A stretch of 60,597 bases of DNA, taken from positions 1-60,597 of the forward strand of contig JAQIBY010000043.1 of NCBI GenBank assembly GCA_027858835.1, given 5' to 3'. Source of the stretch: Bacteroidales bacterium (GTDB lineage: Bacteria > Bacteroidota > Bacteroidia > Bacteroidales > ML635J-15). The notes under the pieces are model-generated. The model did not search any database. It was not told where the DNA came from and worked only from the letters and a program-made list of their open reading frames with translations. A program made the position numbers and the translations under genes. How positions within the stretch are numbered: position 1 is the first letter of the stretch; every line of letters starts with the position of its first letter. This document shows, piece after piece, positions 50,488-60,413 of this stretch.

Positions 50488-52216
50488 GAGTTTTATGATT
50501 TATCGGTAAACTGATAATAAGTTTGGTGCCGGATTTTTCTCTTGATTTTATCTGAATTTCACCACCCAGTATGTTTGCTCTGTCTTCAAGGTTTTTTAGT
50601 CCGTGATGCTGATTGCAGTTAATCGGTTCGTCTGTCATGCCTTTTCCGTCATCTTTGATTAAAATAATTAGTTCATCATCTATTGTTTGGAATATTATCT
50701 CCGCATTTTCTGCCTCTGCATGTTTGATAATATTGTGTATTCCTTCCTGCACAATTCTGTAGATATAGGTTTGAAGCTTTCTGCTCATCTGAGAGGGGAG
50801 TGCCTCTGTGTCTAAATAAATTTTTAGTTTACTGATGGATTCTCCGGTTTTGCAAAGCCTCTCCAGTGCAGAATTCAGACCAAATTCATCGAGCTCTGCC
50901 GGTTTTAAGTCGTTTGATAATCTGCGTGTTTCTTCAATGGTTTGGTCGATAAGTTTTAGTAATTCATTGCTGGCATTTTCGTCGGTTTCGGATTGATATT
51001 TTAACTTTAGTGCAATGAGCATTTGACCCAAGCTGTCATGAAGTTCGCGGGAAAGTCGTTGTCTTTCTTTTTCTTGTCCGTCAATCATTGAGCGAAGTGA
51101 GCGTATTTTTGAAAGCCGAAGGTTTTGCGTTTGCTCATGGATTTTTTTTGCCATTTCGTTAAATTGTGCGGCTAAATCGCTGATCTCATCATTGCTTTTA
51201 ACTTCTACCGTCTTTGGCAAACCACCTTCACTAAGCATTTTTGATGCATTGTTGAGGGCAATAATCGGACGACTGAGCCATCTTGATAAAAACCAAGCAA
51301 GCACAAATAACAAACTTGCTACCAGAACTCCGAGAAATAGAAATTTATTTCTCAAATCGTGGATTGGAATCATGGCTTCACTTAAGTCAATTTCTGCCAG
51401 AATTGCCCAGTTTAAATTCTTTATTTCCAGTGGGGCGTATGAACTGATAACTTCGGTGCCGCGATAATCAGGAAAAATATCTGTTCCTGTTTGTTTTGAA
51501 AGTGCTTTATGTACGCCGGCAGTTTTTACTGAGATTTTCATAACAGCTTCTTTTTGAAATCTTGAAGTGCTGCGCATTAAGCTGTCACATCCGACAAGAT
51601 AAGCTTCGCCTGAATTTCCTAATCCGTTGTGTGGATTGTTTTCAAACATAATTTCATTAATAAAATCCTGTGAAATATCAATTGCAATAATGCCGATGAT
51701 TGAATCCTCTGACTTTACAAGGCTAAGCATGTGAAATACGTACTTGTTTTTTTGATTTTTTGTGTAATCGATGATTTGTATATCACTAATTGTTTCCAGA
51801 TTTTGTGGTAGCCAATCAGGAGTTGCTTCAGTGGATTGAATTGCCTTAACTCCTTGATGAATGAAACGGATGCATTGCCTTGAATTCACAGGAATATAGT
51901 ACAGGCTGTTAATGTAATTGTTGAACAGAAAATCGGGAGGCGCTTTTGCTAAATCGGATGGATATTCTTTTTTTAAATATTTTTTGGTTTCCGGTAAATT
52001 GCTTATGTGTTTTAGTTCTCGTTTTCTATCAGTGAAAAAGCTTTCTAATCGGTTTTGTTTTTCAGTTCTTACAGATGTTAGCTGTTCGTAGGTTCGATCC
52101 AGCATGGCCTTCCCAGATGCATAATATGCATATGTTCCAAGTATAATTGTCGCAAAAATACCTGTCAAAATTAATTGCAGGGTAATTTTATGAGCGATGG
52201 AAAAGAAATTTCGCAT
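50480..52216 (-). CDS. Sensor histidine kinase (NarX-type, HisKA_3)
   Basis: A 578-aa membrane kinase. N-terminal transmembrane helix (about 12-32), a large periplasmic double-Cache-like sensor domain (about 35-285; VSRFNNYINSLYYIP-like and IGIIAIDISQDFINEI segments), a second transmembrane helix (about 292-312), a HAMP domain (about 312-365), then HisKA_3 with the phosphoacceptor histidine in RELHDSLGQMLIALKLK, and HATPase_c with VQEGIHNIIKHAEAENA and DDGKGM. It pairs with the LuxR-type regulator by an 8-base overlap. The ligand is unknown; proximity to amt suggests a nutrient signal. Confidence 0.92.
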   Translation of the reverse strand: MRNFFSIAHKITLQLILTGIFATIILGTYAYYASGKAMLDRTYEQLTSVRTEKQNRLESFFTDRKRELKHISNLPETKKYLKKEYPSDLAKAPPDFLFNNYINSLYYIPVNSRQCIRFIHQGVKAIQSTEATPDWLPQNLETISDIQIIDYTKNQKNKYVFHMLSLVKSEDSIIGIIAIDISQDFINEIMFENNPHNGLGNSGEAYLVGCDSLMRSTSRFQKEAVMKISVKTAGVHKALSKQTGTDIFPDYRGTEVISSYAPLEIKNLNWAILAEIDLSEAMIPIHDLRNKFLFLGVLVASLLFVLAWFLSRWLSRPIIALNNASKMLSEGGLPKTVEVKSNDEISDLAAQFNEMAKKIHEQTQNLRLSKIRSLRSMIDGQEKERQRLSRELHDSLGQMLIALKLKYQSETDENASNELLKLIDQTIEETRRLSNDLKPAELDEFGLNSALERLCKTGESISKLKIYLDTEALPSQMSRKLQTYIYRIVQEGIHNIIKHAEAENAEIIFQTIDDELIILIKDDGKGMTDEPINCNQHHGLKNLEDRANILGGEIQIKSREKSGTKLIISLPINHKTHE

Positions 52217-52311
52217 ATTGCAAATTTACATAAAAATGCAATTACTTGTTTTCCATTATCTCAGAAGCTAATTATGTTTTATTCTTTCTGTGTTTTCAAG
52301 CTTAAGAATTT

Positions 52312-53865
52312 TTATTCTTTAATAAAGCTGTTTGCATTGCAGTACGGATTATCGGTTTTGATATAATAAGCTCCTTGCGGTAAATCTCGGATGTCGATTG
52401 TCTCGGATGCTTGATAAATCAATCCTTTTTGAACAAGTTTCCCCTGATTGTCTATAATGGTGTATCCGATAGGAAATTGCTCATATTTTGAGATTTCCAA
52501 TTGGATTGTTGATTTTGTGGGATTTGGATATAAACTTATTTCATGTTTTAATTGATTGCTTTCCAATGCTGTTAGAATGTCAAGGCTGAATATCCAGCCG
52601 TCAGCGCCTCCATGGGAAGTGGATAGATCATCGGTTGAGGAATTACTGCTGCTTGAAATAAGGATTTGATTGTCAGTTTTTTGAGTAGAAACATATGAGC
52701 CTTCAGTGAAGGGTTCATTGCCTTGTCCGCCAAAATGATTGATATAGGTTTGATTATTTTCATCAAATTCAACAAGGACAATATCAGTTTCTCCGTAATT
52801 GTTGAATGCGGTGTTTTGTTGAGTGCTTAGTAGTGCATAGTAGCGTCCTTCATACTCAAAAACATCACTGATTACTTCATCAGAGTCACTCCAGCCGAGT
52901 GATTTAGTCCATAAGATATTGTCTTCCCAGTTTTCTTCAGTCATTGTGAATTTCACAACAAAGCCATCTATTCCCCCGAGGTGATCCTCTACATACAGAT
53001 CATCAGAATTTGAAAATCCATACATCATATAATTTCCATCACTGTTTTCATTAAACCCTGTAACTCTATCGTATGCTGAGCCTCCAACTCCAATTTCCAT
53101 TTCTAATTCACCCAGGCTATTGAGCTTAACTGCCCAGAAAGTTGGGTTGTCATCTTTAGGAAACTGAGTGGTTCCTACGAGTATGATTTCATTTTCATTG
53201 GTTATTGCTCCATCTATAAATGATTGCTCGTGTATCCAGCCAATTTTAATTGACCAAATAGAGTCTAATGTTGGAGATAAGCGGTAAATCCATGCGTCCT
53301 GGTCTGGTGTGCCATTGTTCGGCAATGATCCGTCGTTTGATTCACTGTCGCCAATTAATAAAAATCCGTTAGTATTCGTACGGATTATTTTGTTAATATT
53401 GTCATTATTACTCCCGCCATATTTAGTAATGTACATAATGTTGCCTAGCGTATCAACTATCGCTAAAAATGCATCATATCCTCCATAATGCGTTAGTCCA
53501 ACAAAATCACCATCGGTTGAGCTTGTTTGTCCGACGACCATGAGATTATTTTCGCCTCCTTCAATCACATCAAAGATGATTTCCGTTCCGGAGCCGTTAA
53601 TGAATTTGCTTAATATAGAGTCCCCATCATAATTACATCCATAAATCCAGGCTTTTGTGTCCCCAATTTTTTGTTGTGATGAAATGTCGTCTGATTCTGA
53701 ATATCCGACTGACCATAATCGATCATGCGCAATGCTACTATTAAGAAACATGTCGTTTTCACTGCCTCCAATCTGCTTAGAAAAATTGATTTCTGCTGAC
53801 TGAGAAAAGACAATTGAACTTACAAAAATGAAGATTGTTGTTAATTTAAGATTTTTCATAGTCAT
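52312..53865 (-). CDS. Secreted protein with T9SS sorting domain (beta-propeller-like)
   Basis: A 517-aa extracellular protein with a signal peptide. Repeats such as GGSENDMFLNSSIAHDRLWS, GGYDAFLAIVDTLGNIMYIT and GGIDGFVVKF, each with a DxW/D-rich strand, indicate an SBBP/beta-propeller fold. The C-terminal type A sorting domain begins ISLYPNPTKSTIQLEIS. Either ATG (53865 or 53859) starts the signal peptide. The gene is divergent from another sorting-domain protein. Confidence 0.85.
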   Translation of the reverse strand: MTMKNLKLTTIFIFVSSIVFSQSAEINFSKQIGGSENDMFLNSSIAHDRLWSVGYSESDDISSQQKIGDTKAWIYGCNYDGDSILSKFINGSGTEIIFDVIEGGENNLMVVGQTSSTDGDFVGLTHYGGYDAFLAIVDTLGNIMYITKYGGSNNDNINKIIRTNTNGFLLIGDSESNDGSLPNNGTPDQDAWIYRLSPTLDSIWSIKIGWIHEQSFIDGAITNENEIILVGTTQFPKDDNPTFWAVKLNSLGELEMEIGVGGSAYDRVTGFNENSDGNYMMYGFSNSDDLYVEDHLGGIDGFVVKFTMTEENWEDNILWTKSLGWSDSDEVISDVFEYEGRYYALLSTQQNTAFNNYGETDIVLVEFDENNQTYINHFGGQGNEPFTEGSYVSTQKTDNQILISSSSNSSTDDLSTSHGGADGWIFSLDILTALESNQLKHEISLYPNPTKSTIQLEISKYEQFPIGYTIIDNQGKLVQKGLIYQASETIDIRDLPQGAYYIKTDNPYCNANSFIKE

Positions 53866-53971
53866 GTGGTTTTAATGCAAAGATACTAAAAATTATGGGA
53901 TAGTGAGAAATTATTCATGTTTGTATGTTTTTTTTGTTTTGAAAGTTTTTTGTATCTTTCCGTAAAAAACT

Positions 53972-55873
53972 ATGAAATATTTATTCATTATTGTTGCATT
54001 CTTGTTTTGCAGTTTTAGTTTTGGGCAGTCCTTATCAAAGCATCATTATAATCCGTTAAATAAAAATAGCAATTTGGATGTTAAGGATAGGCAAATTCTT
54101 GATTATGAGCATGTAATTGGAGATGATTCGCCTGATGAAACATGGGTTATTACCGGTGATAGTGTGTTGACAGGCGATTTGCTTTTGCTGAATCAAGGAA
54201 AGTTAATTTTACAGGAAGGAAGCGCTTTGAGCATAAGCGGAAACCTTGTGAGTTTGAATACTTCACAAATACTTGCTCAACATGCCGATTTGATTGTCGC
54301 CGGACATTATTACGCCCTGGGACAGTCAGTGATGCAAGTTGATTTTTGCAATCTTAGTTTTCCGATGGATTATCGCTATCAGTACGGAATTTTTGTGATG
54401 GATACCGCGAATGTCAGCATTCGGGATACTGATTTTGATTTTGCTGATGGGCAGCTTGAAGGGTCCGTGATTGGAAGTGCCAGCCTGAATTTTGAGCGGG
54501 ATAGTTTTGCACAGTCGGTGACTATTTCCGCTATGGGTGAATCCGTGCTGAATGTTGAAAGTTGTGTAAATGCCTGGGAATTTCTGTTAACAGATTCCTG
54601 CTCGGCAAGTTTTGCGCATAACGAATCGTTAATTTTATGGTTTTATTTTCCTGAAAATGTGACTGCAAATTATGCTTTCCCGGCAGGAGTTTGGGTTGAG
54701 GATATGGATTTCAATCAGACAATTCCGGGATTGGAGGAAATTCCGTACAGTGTGAGTATAGATTCTTGCACAAATGTCAATTGGGGGATGTTCCCTATGG
54801 CAGGTTCTAATGTTACAATTACAAATTCTGATATGCGAACTTGCGGTTGGATATTCAATGATGGAGGAGAGCATACTGTCACAGGCATGATGAATGAGCA
54901 GTTTTATGCCATGGAAAGTTTTAATCCGGGTGACCGGCAATTGAATCTTGTGAATTCTCGAGTCCGGACATGGAATTTTTATTCCATGAACGCTAGTTTG
55001 CTCAATATTGAAGGCTGTTTTTACGGAGAGGCACTTTCTATGGAAGATGGTACGATCCAGTCTTTTGGTGGAATATGTGATGGTTCCGGTGGTTATTTTG
55101 GAGCAAATCATGGTAATATTAATGCATTTGCAAGTCAAATTGAGTGTCAAGTGGTGATGGAGGGTCGCTCAAGCGGAACATTTATTAATTCTGAATTATA
55201 CTACCCTTGGGCTGAACATGTGTTTGCCGGACATAGTATTGCTGTGTTTGCAAATACTGAAAGGAACCAAGGTTTTTCTGTGCGTGACACTTCCTTTCTT
55301 GTAGATTTGGCTTTGGATAGCTTGAGTATGCAGTCCATTGGTGATTTTGTGCCTGTCAGAGGAAATGCGCAGGATTTTGTTGGTCAGGATGCCCCATATT
55401 TTGTCAATGAGTATCGCTTGTATTATGCTTCTGCAGATTTGCCTGATGATAGAAATCTGATTGCCGAAGGAATTTCCGGTGCGATATATCAAGATGTAAT
55501 TGCCCACTGGAACACCCATGGCTTAATGCCGGGAGATTACATTCTCTACCTTCAAGCAATTATCAATGGAGCTTACGATGAACCGGTGGAAATCGCCCAG
55601 GACGTAAATTTGTATGATTTTACCGGAATATCCACAGAATCTAATTTTGATTTTTCCCTTTATCCAAACCCTGCGACTGCTGCCATCTACTTATTTGTCC
55701 CAGAAAGCAACACAAATTGTACCTTTTCTGTTTTCAATGTAGCTGGAGAGCAGGTGATGAATAAGAAGTTTGAGTCTCATGCTCAACCGATAAAAATTGA
55801 TATCAGAAACCTTGCTAAAGGCTCGTATTTTTTGAAAACTGATGATAAGGTTTTATCTTTTGTAAAGGAATAG
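53972..55873 (+). CDS. Secreted protein with T9SS sorting domain (beta-helix-like)
   Basis: A 633-aa extracellular protein with signal peptide MKYLFIIVAFLFCSFSFGQ. The body consists of irregular short strands with repeated glycine/asparagine turns (GDLLLLNQGKLILQEGSALS, SVMQVDFCNLSF, ISAMGESVLNVESC), suggesting a parallel beta-helix. It ends in a type A sorting domain starting FSLYPNPATAAIYLFV. No catalytic motif was recognised; it is probably an adhesin or carbohydrate-binding surface protein. Confidence 0.82.
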   Translation: MKYLFIIVAFLFCSFSFGQSLSKHHYNPLNKNSNLDVKDRQILDYEHVIGDDSPDETWVITGDSVLTGDLLLLNQGKLILQEGSALSISGNLVSLNTSQILAQHADLIVAGHYYALGQSVMQVDFCNLSFPMDYRYQYGIFVMDTANVSIRDTDFDFADGQLEGSVIGSASLNFERDSFAQSVTISAMGESVLNVESCVNAWEFLLTDSCSASFAHNESLILWFYFPENVTANYAFPAGVWVEDMDFNQTIPGLEEIPYSVSIDSCTNVNWGMFPMAGSNVTITNSDMRTCGWIFNDGGEHTVTGMMNEQFYAMESFNPGDRQLNLVNSRVRTWNFYSMNASLLNIEGCFYGEALSMEDGTIQSFGGICDGSGGYFGANHGNINAFASQIECQVVMEGRSSGTFINSELYYPWAEHVFAGHSIAVFANTERNQGFSVRDTSFLVDLALDSLSMQSIGDFVPVRGNAQDFVGQDAPYFVNEYRLYYASADLPDDRNLIAEGISGAIYQDVIAHWNTHGLMPGDYILYLQAIINGAYDEPVEIAQDVNLYDFTGISTESNFDFSLYPNPATAAIYLFVPESNTNCTFSVFNVAGEQVMNKKFESHAQPIKIDIRNLAKGSYFLKTDDKVLSFVKE

Positions 55874-55888
55874 TAAGAGATTGTTTCC

Positions 55889-56449
55889 TTAATTTAATCG
55901 TGTTTTCAAAAATTGAGTTATTATTTCAACATCTTCAGTAATTGCATTTACAGAAATTGTGGCACCACTTATTGCATCAATGTTTTTATTGACTTTTAAT
56001 TTTTCAGAGCCGTCATAACCGATAAACTGTTTTAACCAGCCTCTTGATGTGATTTCATATCCATGAGAAGCTTGATAATTAAAGACTTTGATTTTTTTTA
56101 CTGACTTACTGTTATCAAAGAGCATATAATAGTCGAAATATTCTGAATTGCCTTTTTGGAGCGTGTTCTCTGATGAAGAACAGCCACCGGTACGGCAGCT
56201 GTAAACTCGTCCAACGTAGATGTATTGAAAGTTGCTTTTTTTAATCCTAAAGAACTTTCCATTCATAGTGTTTGTATGCTGAATTGATTCCGGTAGTGTC
56301 ATTTCTTCGACCAATGAGATGTCTGAAATGCCTGCTTTTTTCAAGGTTCTTATGAGTGATTTGTGCTTGTAATTTATCTCACTTTGAGCAATAGTTACAG
56401 CGCTGATCAAAACAGCAATGATGAGTGTTATAGCTGACTTTAGTCTCAT
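55889..56449 (-). CDS. Exported FMN-binding-domain protein (flavinylation target)
   Basis: A 186-aa exported protein. Signal peptide about 1-22. The C-terminal FMN_bind domain (about 100-175) ends with D158-A-I-S161-G162-A163-T164, which fits the Dxx(s/t)gAT flavinylation motif; ApbE would attach FMN to T164. Two cysteines in CRTGGC (about 84-89) are also present. Cotranscribed with the porin gene upstream (11-base gap). Function is inferred as extracytoplasmic electron transfer; no quinone reductase gene is adjacent. Confidence 0.85.
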   Translation of the reverse strand: MRLKSAITLIIAVLISAVTIAQSEINYKHKSLIRTLKKAGISDISLVEEMTLPESIQHTNTMNGKFFRIKKSNFQYIYVGRVYSCRTGGCSSSENTLQKGNSEYFDYYMLFDNSKSVKKIKVFNYQASHGYEITSRGWLKQFIGYDGSEKLKVNKNIDAISGATISVNAITEDVEIITQFLKTRLN

Positions 56450-56460
56450 ATCTCTTTTGT

Positions 56461-57666
56461 TTAAAACATTACTCCGATTCCTGCATTTATTGTTTTTGTG
56501 TATTCGTTCGAGGCAGCATTCTTCAATAACTGTATGTCCGTTTTTACAATAGCACCTTGTGTTAATTTCAAGCTCAATCCTGCAGTAATTGCACTTATTT
56601 CATAGCTTGGATTTTTGCTTATGCTTTTTTCTACACTGTTGTGCGTATTTAAAAATTCATATCGGATAAATGGAATTAACTGTGTTTCGGTTTTAACAGG
56701 ACGTAATATATTGTATCCGATTTCAGCATAATATCCGGTCATAGAACTGCCAAGGTCATTTATTATGCCATCTGCATCTTTAGTGAATAGGTTATATTGT
56801 TCTGAATTTGATAAGTTTGAATAATACATTTGTCCACGAAAGTGAAATCCTTTGATGCTATAACGGGCATCTAATCCCATCATTGAAACTCCAACTACAG
56901 ATGAATCTGCCATTGCAACTGCTTCTGCATTATTTTTATCAATGCCGTCATACAAGGTGCTCTGAGTTTCTCCAAAGTATCCGGAGAGCCCAATGTTTAG
57001 TCCTCTGATGCCATAGTATTCCAATTTTCCTGACACGTTTGGTGAACTGCTGAATGATTCTGCACCCTTTTGGCGACCTTTGCGCAAGCCGTTCGATCCG
57101 CTTAGATTTGCGGTTCCGTCATATCCATTAAAACCATTTAATATGTATGCCTGGTATTTAATTGAGGCAGGAAGGATATTTCCAGTTATTCCAAAGCCAA
57201 TTTCTCGCCAAGTGGTTGGAACAATGTATTTGTCTGTGAGGGGCCGCTCTACGCCATTAAAAGTGTTAGGTTCATGATACTCATTGATAATACCCATAGG
57301 TACCAACATTAATCCCGCTCGGAGATTTATGTAATCATTAAGTTTATGTTGCAGGAATGCCTGTTCCACATAAACTTCCTTTACATGTTCAAATTCAAGT
57401 TCGGTAATGAATTGTGTTTTATCGGTAAAGTTATATCCAAATAACATTACAACTCTGTGAACGTCCAGTTTGCCATTGTTGTAAACCGAGGGATCCAATA
57501 ATTGATTGTAATGGACTTCACCATATCCCCCAACGAGTAATTTGTTATCTTTTAATAAAAGATTTTCTGCTGAGTTTGAGTACAGATTTGAATTGTTGTC
57601 CGATGTTTGTGATATGGCGGTTATGCCAGTCACAACCATTAAGAAAAAAATCAATAAAGCTTTCAT
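56461..57666 (-). CDS. Outer-membrane porin
   Basis: A 401-aa beta-barrel protein with signal peptide MKALLIFFLMVVTGITAISQ. Strand-turn patterns such as LLVGGYGEVHYNQLLDPSVYN, QFITELEFEHVKEVYVEQAF and REIGFGITGNIL match phosphate-selective-porin-like proteins of Bacteroidota; the C-terminus ends in an aromatic residue. In-frame upstream codons to 57708 exist, but the ATG at 57666 starts the signal peptide. It is transcribed before the FMN-binding protein, with 11 bases between. Confidence 0.85.
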   Translation of the reverse strand: MKALLIFFLMVVTGITAISQTSDNNSNLYSNSAENLLLKDNKLLVGGYGEVHYNQLLDPSVYNNGKLDVHRVVMLFGYNFTDKTQFITELEFEHVKEVYVEQAFLQHKLNDYINLRAGLMLVPMGIINEYHEPNTFNGVERPLTDKYIVPTTWREIGFGITGNILPASIKYQAYILNGFNGYDGTANLSGSNGLRKGRQKGAESFSSSPNVSGKLEYYGIRGLNIGLSGYFGETQSTLYDGIDKNNAEAVAMADSSVVGVSMMGLDARYSIKGFHFRGQMYYSNLSNSEQYNLFTKDADGIINDLGSSMTGYYAEIGYNILRPVKTETQLIPFIRYEFLNTHNSVEKSISKNPSYEISAITAGLSLKLTQGAIVKTDIQLLKNAASNEYTKTINAGIGVMF

Positions 57667-57994
57667 ATTATTATCGTTTTTATTGTTTATTACTAATTTA
57701 CACTGCAAAAATGGGGTGATAAATTGACGGTCGCAATCCCAAATTATTGGTATTTAATTAGACTGGCTTTAAATAACAGCGTTGTTTGTAAGTGTTTGTA
57801 AATTAGGTGTTAATGCTTGTTTGTCTGTTGTTGGGATTATGGCAGTTTAGAGATGGTGATTTTTATCAGTAAATGAAATCGCTATAAATTGTGAGTGCTG
57901 TTTTTTTTATTTTAAGTGATTTCAAGTGGATGATTCTAATTTCGAAGCGTATTCATTAATGCTTTTGAATCTTTGAAACATGATTTAAAAATTG
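57667..57994. other. Gene-free stretch
   Basis: The 0.33 kb between the porin and the small beta-barrel gene contains AT-rich DNA without a supported gene, terminator or clear promoter on either strand. Confidence 0.5.
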
Positions 57995-58513
57995 CTAAAA
58001 ACTTAACCCAACACTAATTCCCGCAGGAATAAGTACAAGCCCACTTTCATTATTTGATCTATAAAAAACATAATGCGCATAAATTCTAAAATTTACACGG
58101 TATAATTTAAAAGGAATAAACCGATAGGCAATGATAGGATATAAAACGTAATTTTGGTAATCTTTGCCGTAAAGAAGTGTGCCTCCAATTCCAAGTTCTA
58201 AAAAACTTCGCTTTCTGCCCAAATTTCCTGTAATGTGATGTGGGATAGTAATGAGTTTTTCCGGTGTATCACAGCCACCCCAAAGACATAGCTCAAATGT
58301 TTCTTGATATCCGATTCCCAGTTTTGTGTTAATGAAAATGTCTGTGGGCGTACGGATTATTCTTGAATAGTTAAGGGATAAAATAGAGGCATCACCGAGA
58401 AAATTGATGTCAATGCTATTCAATGGATTCCTGTTTTCAATTTGCTTGATGTTTTGTGCAAAGAGTAGGTTGCTAAAAGTGAAAAGTAATAATATGAAAG
58501 CTATTTTTTGCAT
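57995..58513 (-). CDS. Small exported beta-barrel-like protein
   Basis: A 172-aa protein with signal peptide MQKIAFILLLFTFSNLLFAQ. Alternating strands such as LSLNYSRIIRTPTDIFINTK, KLGIGYQETF, SFLELGIGGTLLYGKD and IPAGISVGLSF suggest a small outer-membrane barrel with an aromatic C-terminus. No family was recognised. It is monocistronic and divergent from the photolyase gene. Confidence 0.65.
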   Translation of the reverse strand: MQKIAFILLLFTFSNLLFAQNIKQIENRNPLNSIDINFLGDASILSLNYSRIIRTPTDIFINTKLGIGYQETFELCLWGGCDTPEKLITIPHHITGNLGRKRSFLELGIGGTLLYGKDYQNYVLYPIIAYRFIPFKLYRVNFRIYAHYVFYRSNNESGLVLIPAGISVGLSF

Positions 58514-58858
58514 TGCTTGTTGTTTCAGTATTTTATCCAGAGTAGCTAAGTTAGTTGTTTTTATGGAAATTGCAAAATTGATTAATCGGTTTGTGCCTCT
58601 TTATTATTGGTTTAGTATATATTTGTGGATGATAGCTTTTGAGTATTCGTATAATAGTGGTTTTATTTGTGATATTTATTGATTGTTCGCTGTGGAAATT
58701 CAGTAAAAACACCTACGTGAAATTACCTATATAATCTTTGTAATGTAGGCTAAATTGAGTATTAAAACATGAATTTTTGTTGCTTGGGATTTTGGAATAT
58801 TTTGAAGTTTCAAAAATTATAATTACATTCAGCATCTTGTATAATCAAACTGCCAAAT
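58514..58858. other. Gene-free stretch
   Basis: The 0.35 kb between divergent genes contains AT-rich DNA and no supported gene. A plus-strand open frame covering part of it also runs antisense through the beta-barrel gene start and is rejected. Confidence 0.5.
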
Positions 58859-60379
58859 ATGAAATTGCGTTTAATATTATCTGATCAGTTAAATATAAAT
58901 CACTCCTGGTTTCAAACAAAATCTGAGGATGTTTTATATGTGATGATGGAGACTCGTCTGGAGATGGAATATGTTTGTTTGCATCGTCAAAAACAGCTTG
59001 GAATACTGGTTAATATGCGTGATTTTTCAAGTAAAATTCGATCCCGAGGGAATAATATGCATTACATATGCCTTGATGATTCGGAGAATGAGCAGCAATT
59101 AGATTGGAATTTATTGCGATTATTATCAGAATATCCCGTTACGAAATTTGAATTTCAAGAAGCCGATGAGTATTCTACTCATGCGATGTTGCAGCAATTT
59201 GTGACTTCCTTGGATATTCCTTACGAAGAAGTTTCTTCAGAACATTTTTTTACTGAAAAAGATGAGCTTGGAAAGTTTTTTGCCGGTAAGAAAAAATTCC
59301 TGATGGAGCATTTTTATCGTCACATGAGAAAACGCCATCATATTTTAGTGGACGGAAATGACGAGCCGGTTGGTGGAAAGTGGAATTATGATGGACAAAA
59401 TCGCGAGCGATTTCCGGATGATATGCCGGTACCAGAACCTTATGTTTTCCATCATGATTTGACTTCAATAAATGAGATGCTCGATAAAATGGAAATAAAA
59501 TCCATGGGGCATGTGAATCAGAAAGATTTTATTTGGCCGGTTGGTAGAGAGGAGGCACTAGAAATGCTGAATCATTTTTTACAGCATTTATTGCCACATT
59601 TCGGTACCTATCAAGATGCGATGACAACCCGCGGCTGGACATTGTTCCATTCTCGGGTTTCCTTTGCACTAAATCGTAAGTTGGTATCTCCCAAAGAGGT
59701 TGTACAGGCTGCTTTAGATGCTTATCAAAATGATGCTTCTGTGACATTGCCGCAGGTTGAAGGGTTTATCCGGCAAATCATTGGTTGGCGGGAGTATATG
59801 CGTGGTGTGTATTGGAATCAGATGCCTGAATATGCAACAAAGAATCATTTTTTTGCTGACAGACCTTTGCCCGCTTTTTATTGGACAGGAAAAACCGATA
59901 TGAATTGTTTGCGCCATGTCATTACTCAAAGTTTAGATTATGGTTGGGCTCATCATATTCAAAGATTAATGATTCCGGGCAATTTTGCTATGTTGATTGG
60001 TGCTGATCCCGATCAGGTTGATGATTGGTTTCTGGGAATGTATCATGATGCTATTCAGTGGGTTGAGATGCCTAACGGACGCGGAATGAGTCAGTTTGCA
60101 GATGGTGGCATTGTCGGGACAAAACCCTATGCTGTATCAGCAAATTACATCAATAATATGAGTGATTATTGCCAGTTTTGCACTTTTGATAAGAATAAAA
60201 AAGTTGGAAAAGATGCCTGTCCGTTTAATGCATTATATTGGCATTTCTATCATCGAAACCGGAAGCGCTTGGCATGGTATCCTCGCTTAAATCAGATTTT
60301 TGCAATTTGGGATCGTATGCCTGAAGACAGACGAACTGCCTATTTGAAACAAGCAGAGGATTTTTTGAAACGATTGTAA
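58859..60379 (+). CDS. Iron-sulfur cryptochrome/photolyase (FeS-BCP, PhrB-like)
   Basis: A 506-aa FAD protein of the prokaryotic (6-4) photolyase/cryptochrome clade (deoxyribodipyrimidine photolyase-related). The N-terminal Rossmann domain starts MKLRLILSDQLNINHSWF. Four cysteines match the 4Fe-4S ligands described for Agrobacterium PhrB: C350 (DMNCLRHV), C438, C441 (YCQFC) and C454 (DACPFN). GNFAMLIGADPDQVDDWFLG and the downstream WVEMPNGRGMSQFADGG belong to the FAD-binding domain. It repairs UV (6-4) lesions using light. Monocistronic; followed by a repeat. Confidence 0.93.
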   Translation: MKLRLILSDQLNINHSWFQTKSEDVLYVMMETRLEMEYVCLHRQKQLGILVNMRDFSSKIRSRGNNMHYICLDDSENEQQLDWNLLRLLSEYPVTKFEFQEADEYSTHAMLQQFVTSLDIPYEEVSSEHFFTEKDELGKFFAGKKKFLMEHFYRHMRKRHHILVDGNDEPVGGKWNYDGQNRERFPDDMPVPEPYVFHHDLTSINEMLDKMEIKSMGHVNQKDFIWPVGREEALEMLNHFLQHLLPHFGTYQDAMTTRGWTLFHSRVSFALNRKLVSPKEVVQAALDAYQNDASVTLPQVEGFIRQIIGWREYMRGVYWNQMPEYATKNHFFADRPLPAFYWTGKTDMNCLRHVITQSLDYGWAHHIQRLMIPGNFAMLIGADPDQVDDWFLGMYHDAIQWVEMPNGRGMSQFADGGIVGTKPYAVSANYINNMSDYCQFCTFDKNKKVGKDACPFNALYWHFYHRNRKRLAWYPRLNQIFAIWDRMPEDRRTAYLKQAEDFLKRL

Positions 60380-60413
60380 TAAATCGAAGATGTTGATAGG
60401 TTAGAGGTTGGAA

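Noticed and set aside
58404-58682. 92-aa open reading frame upstream of the photolyase
   Set aside because: It is antisense to the start of the small barrel gene and its composition is that of a shadow frame.
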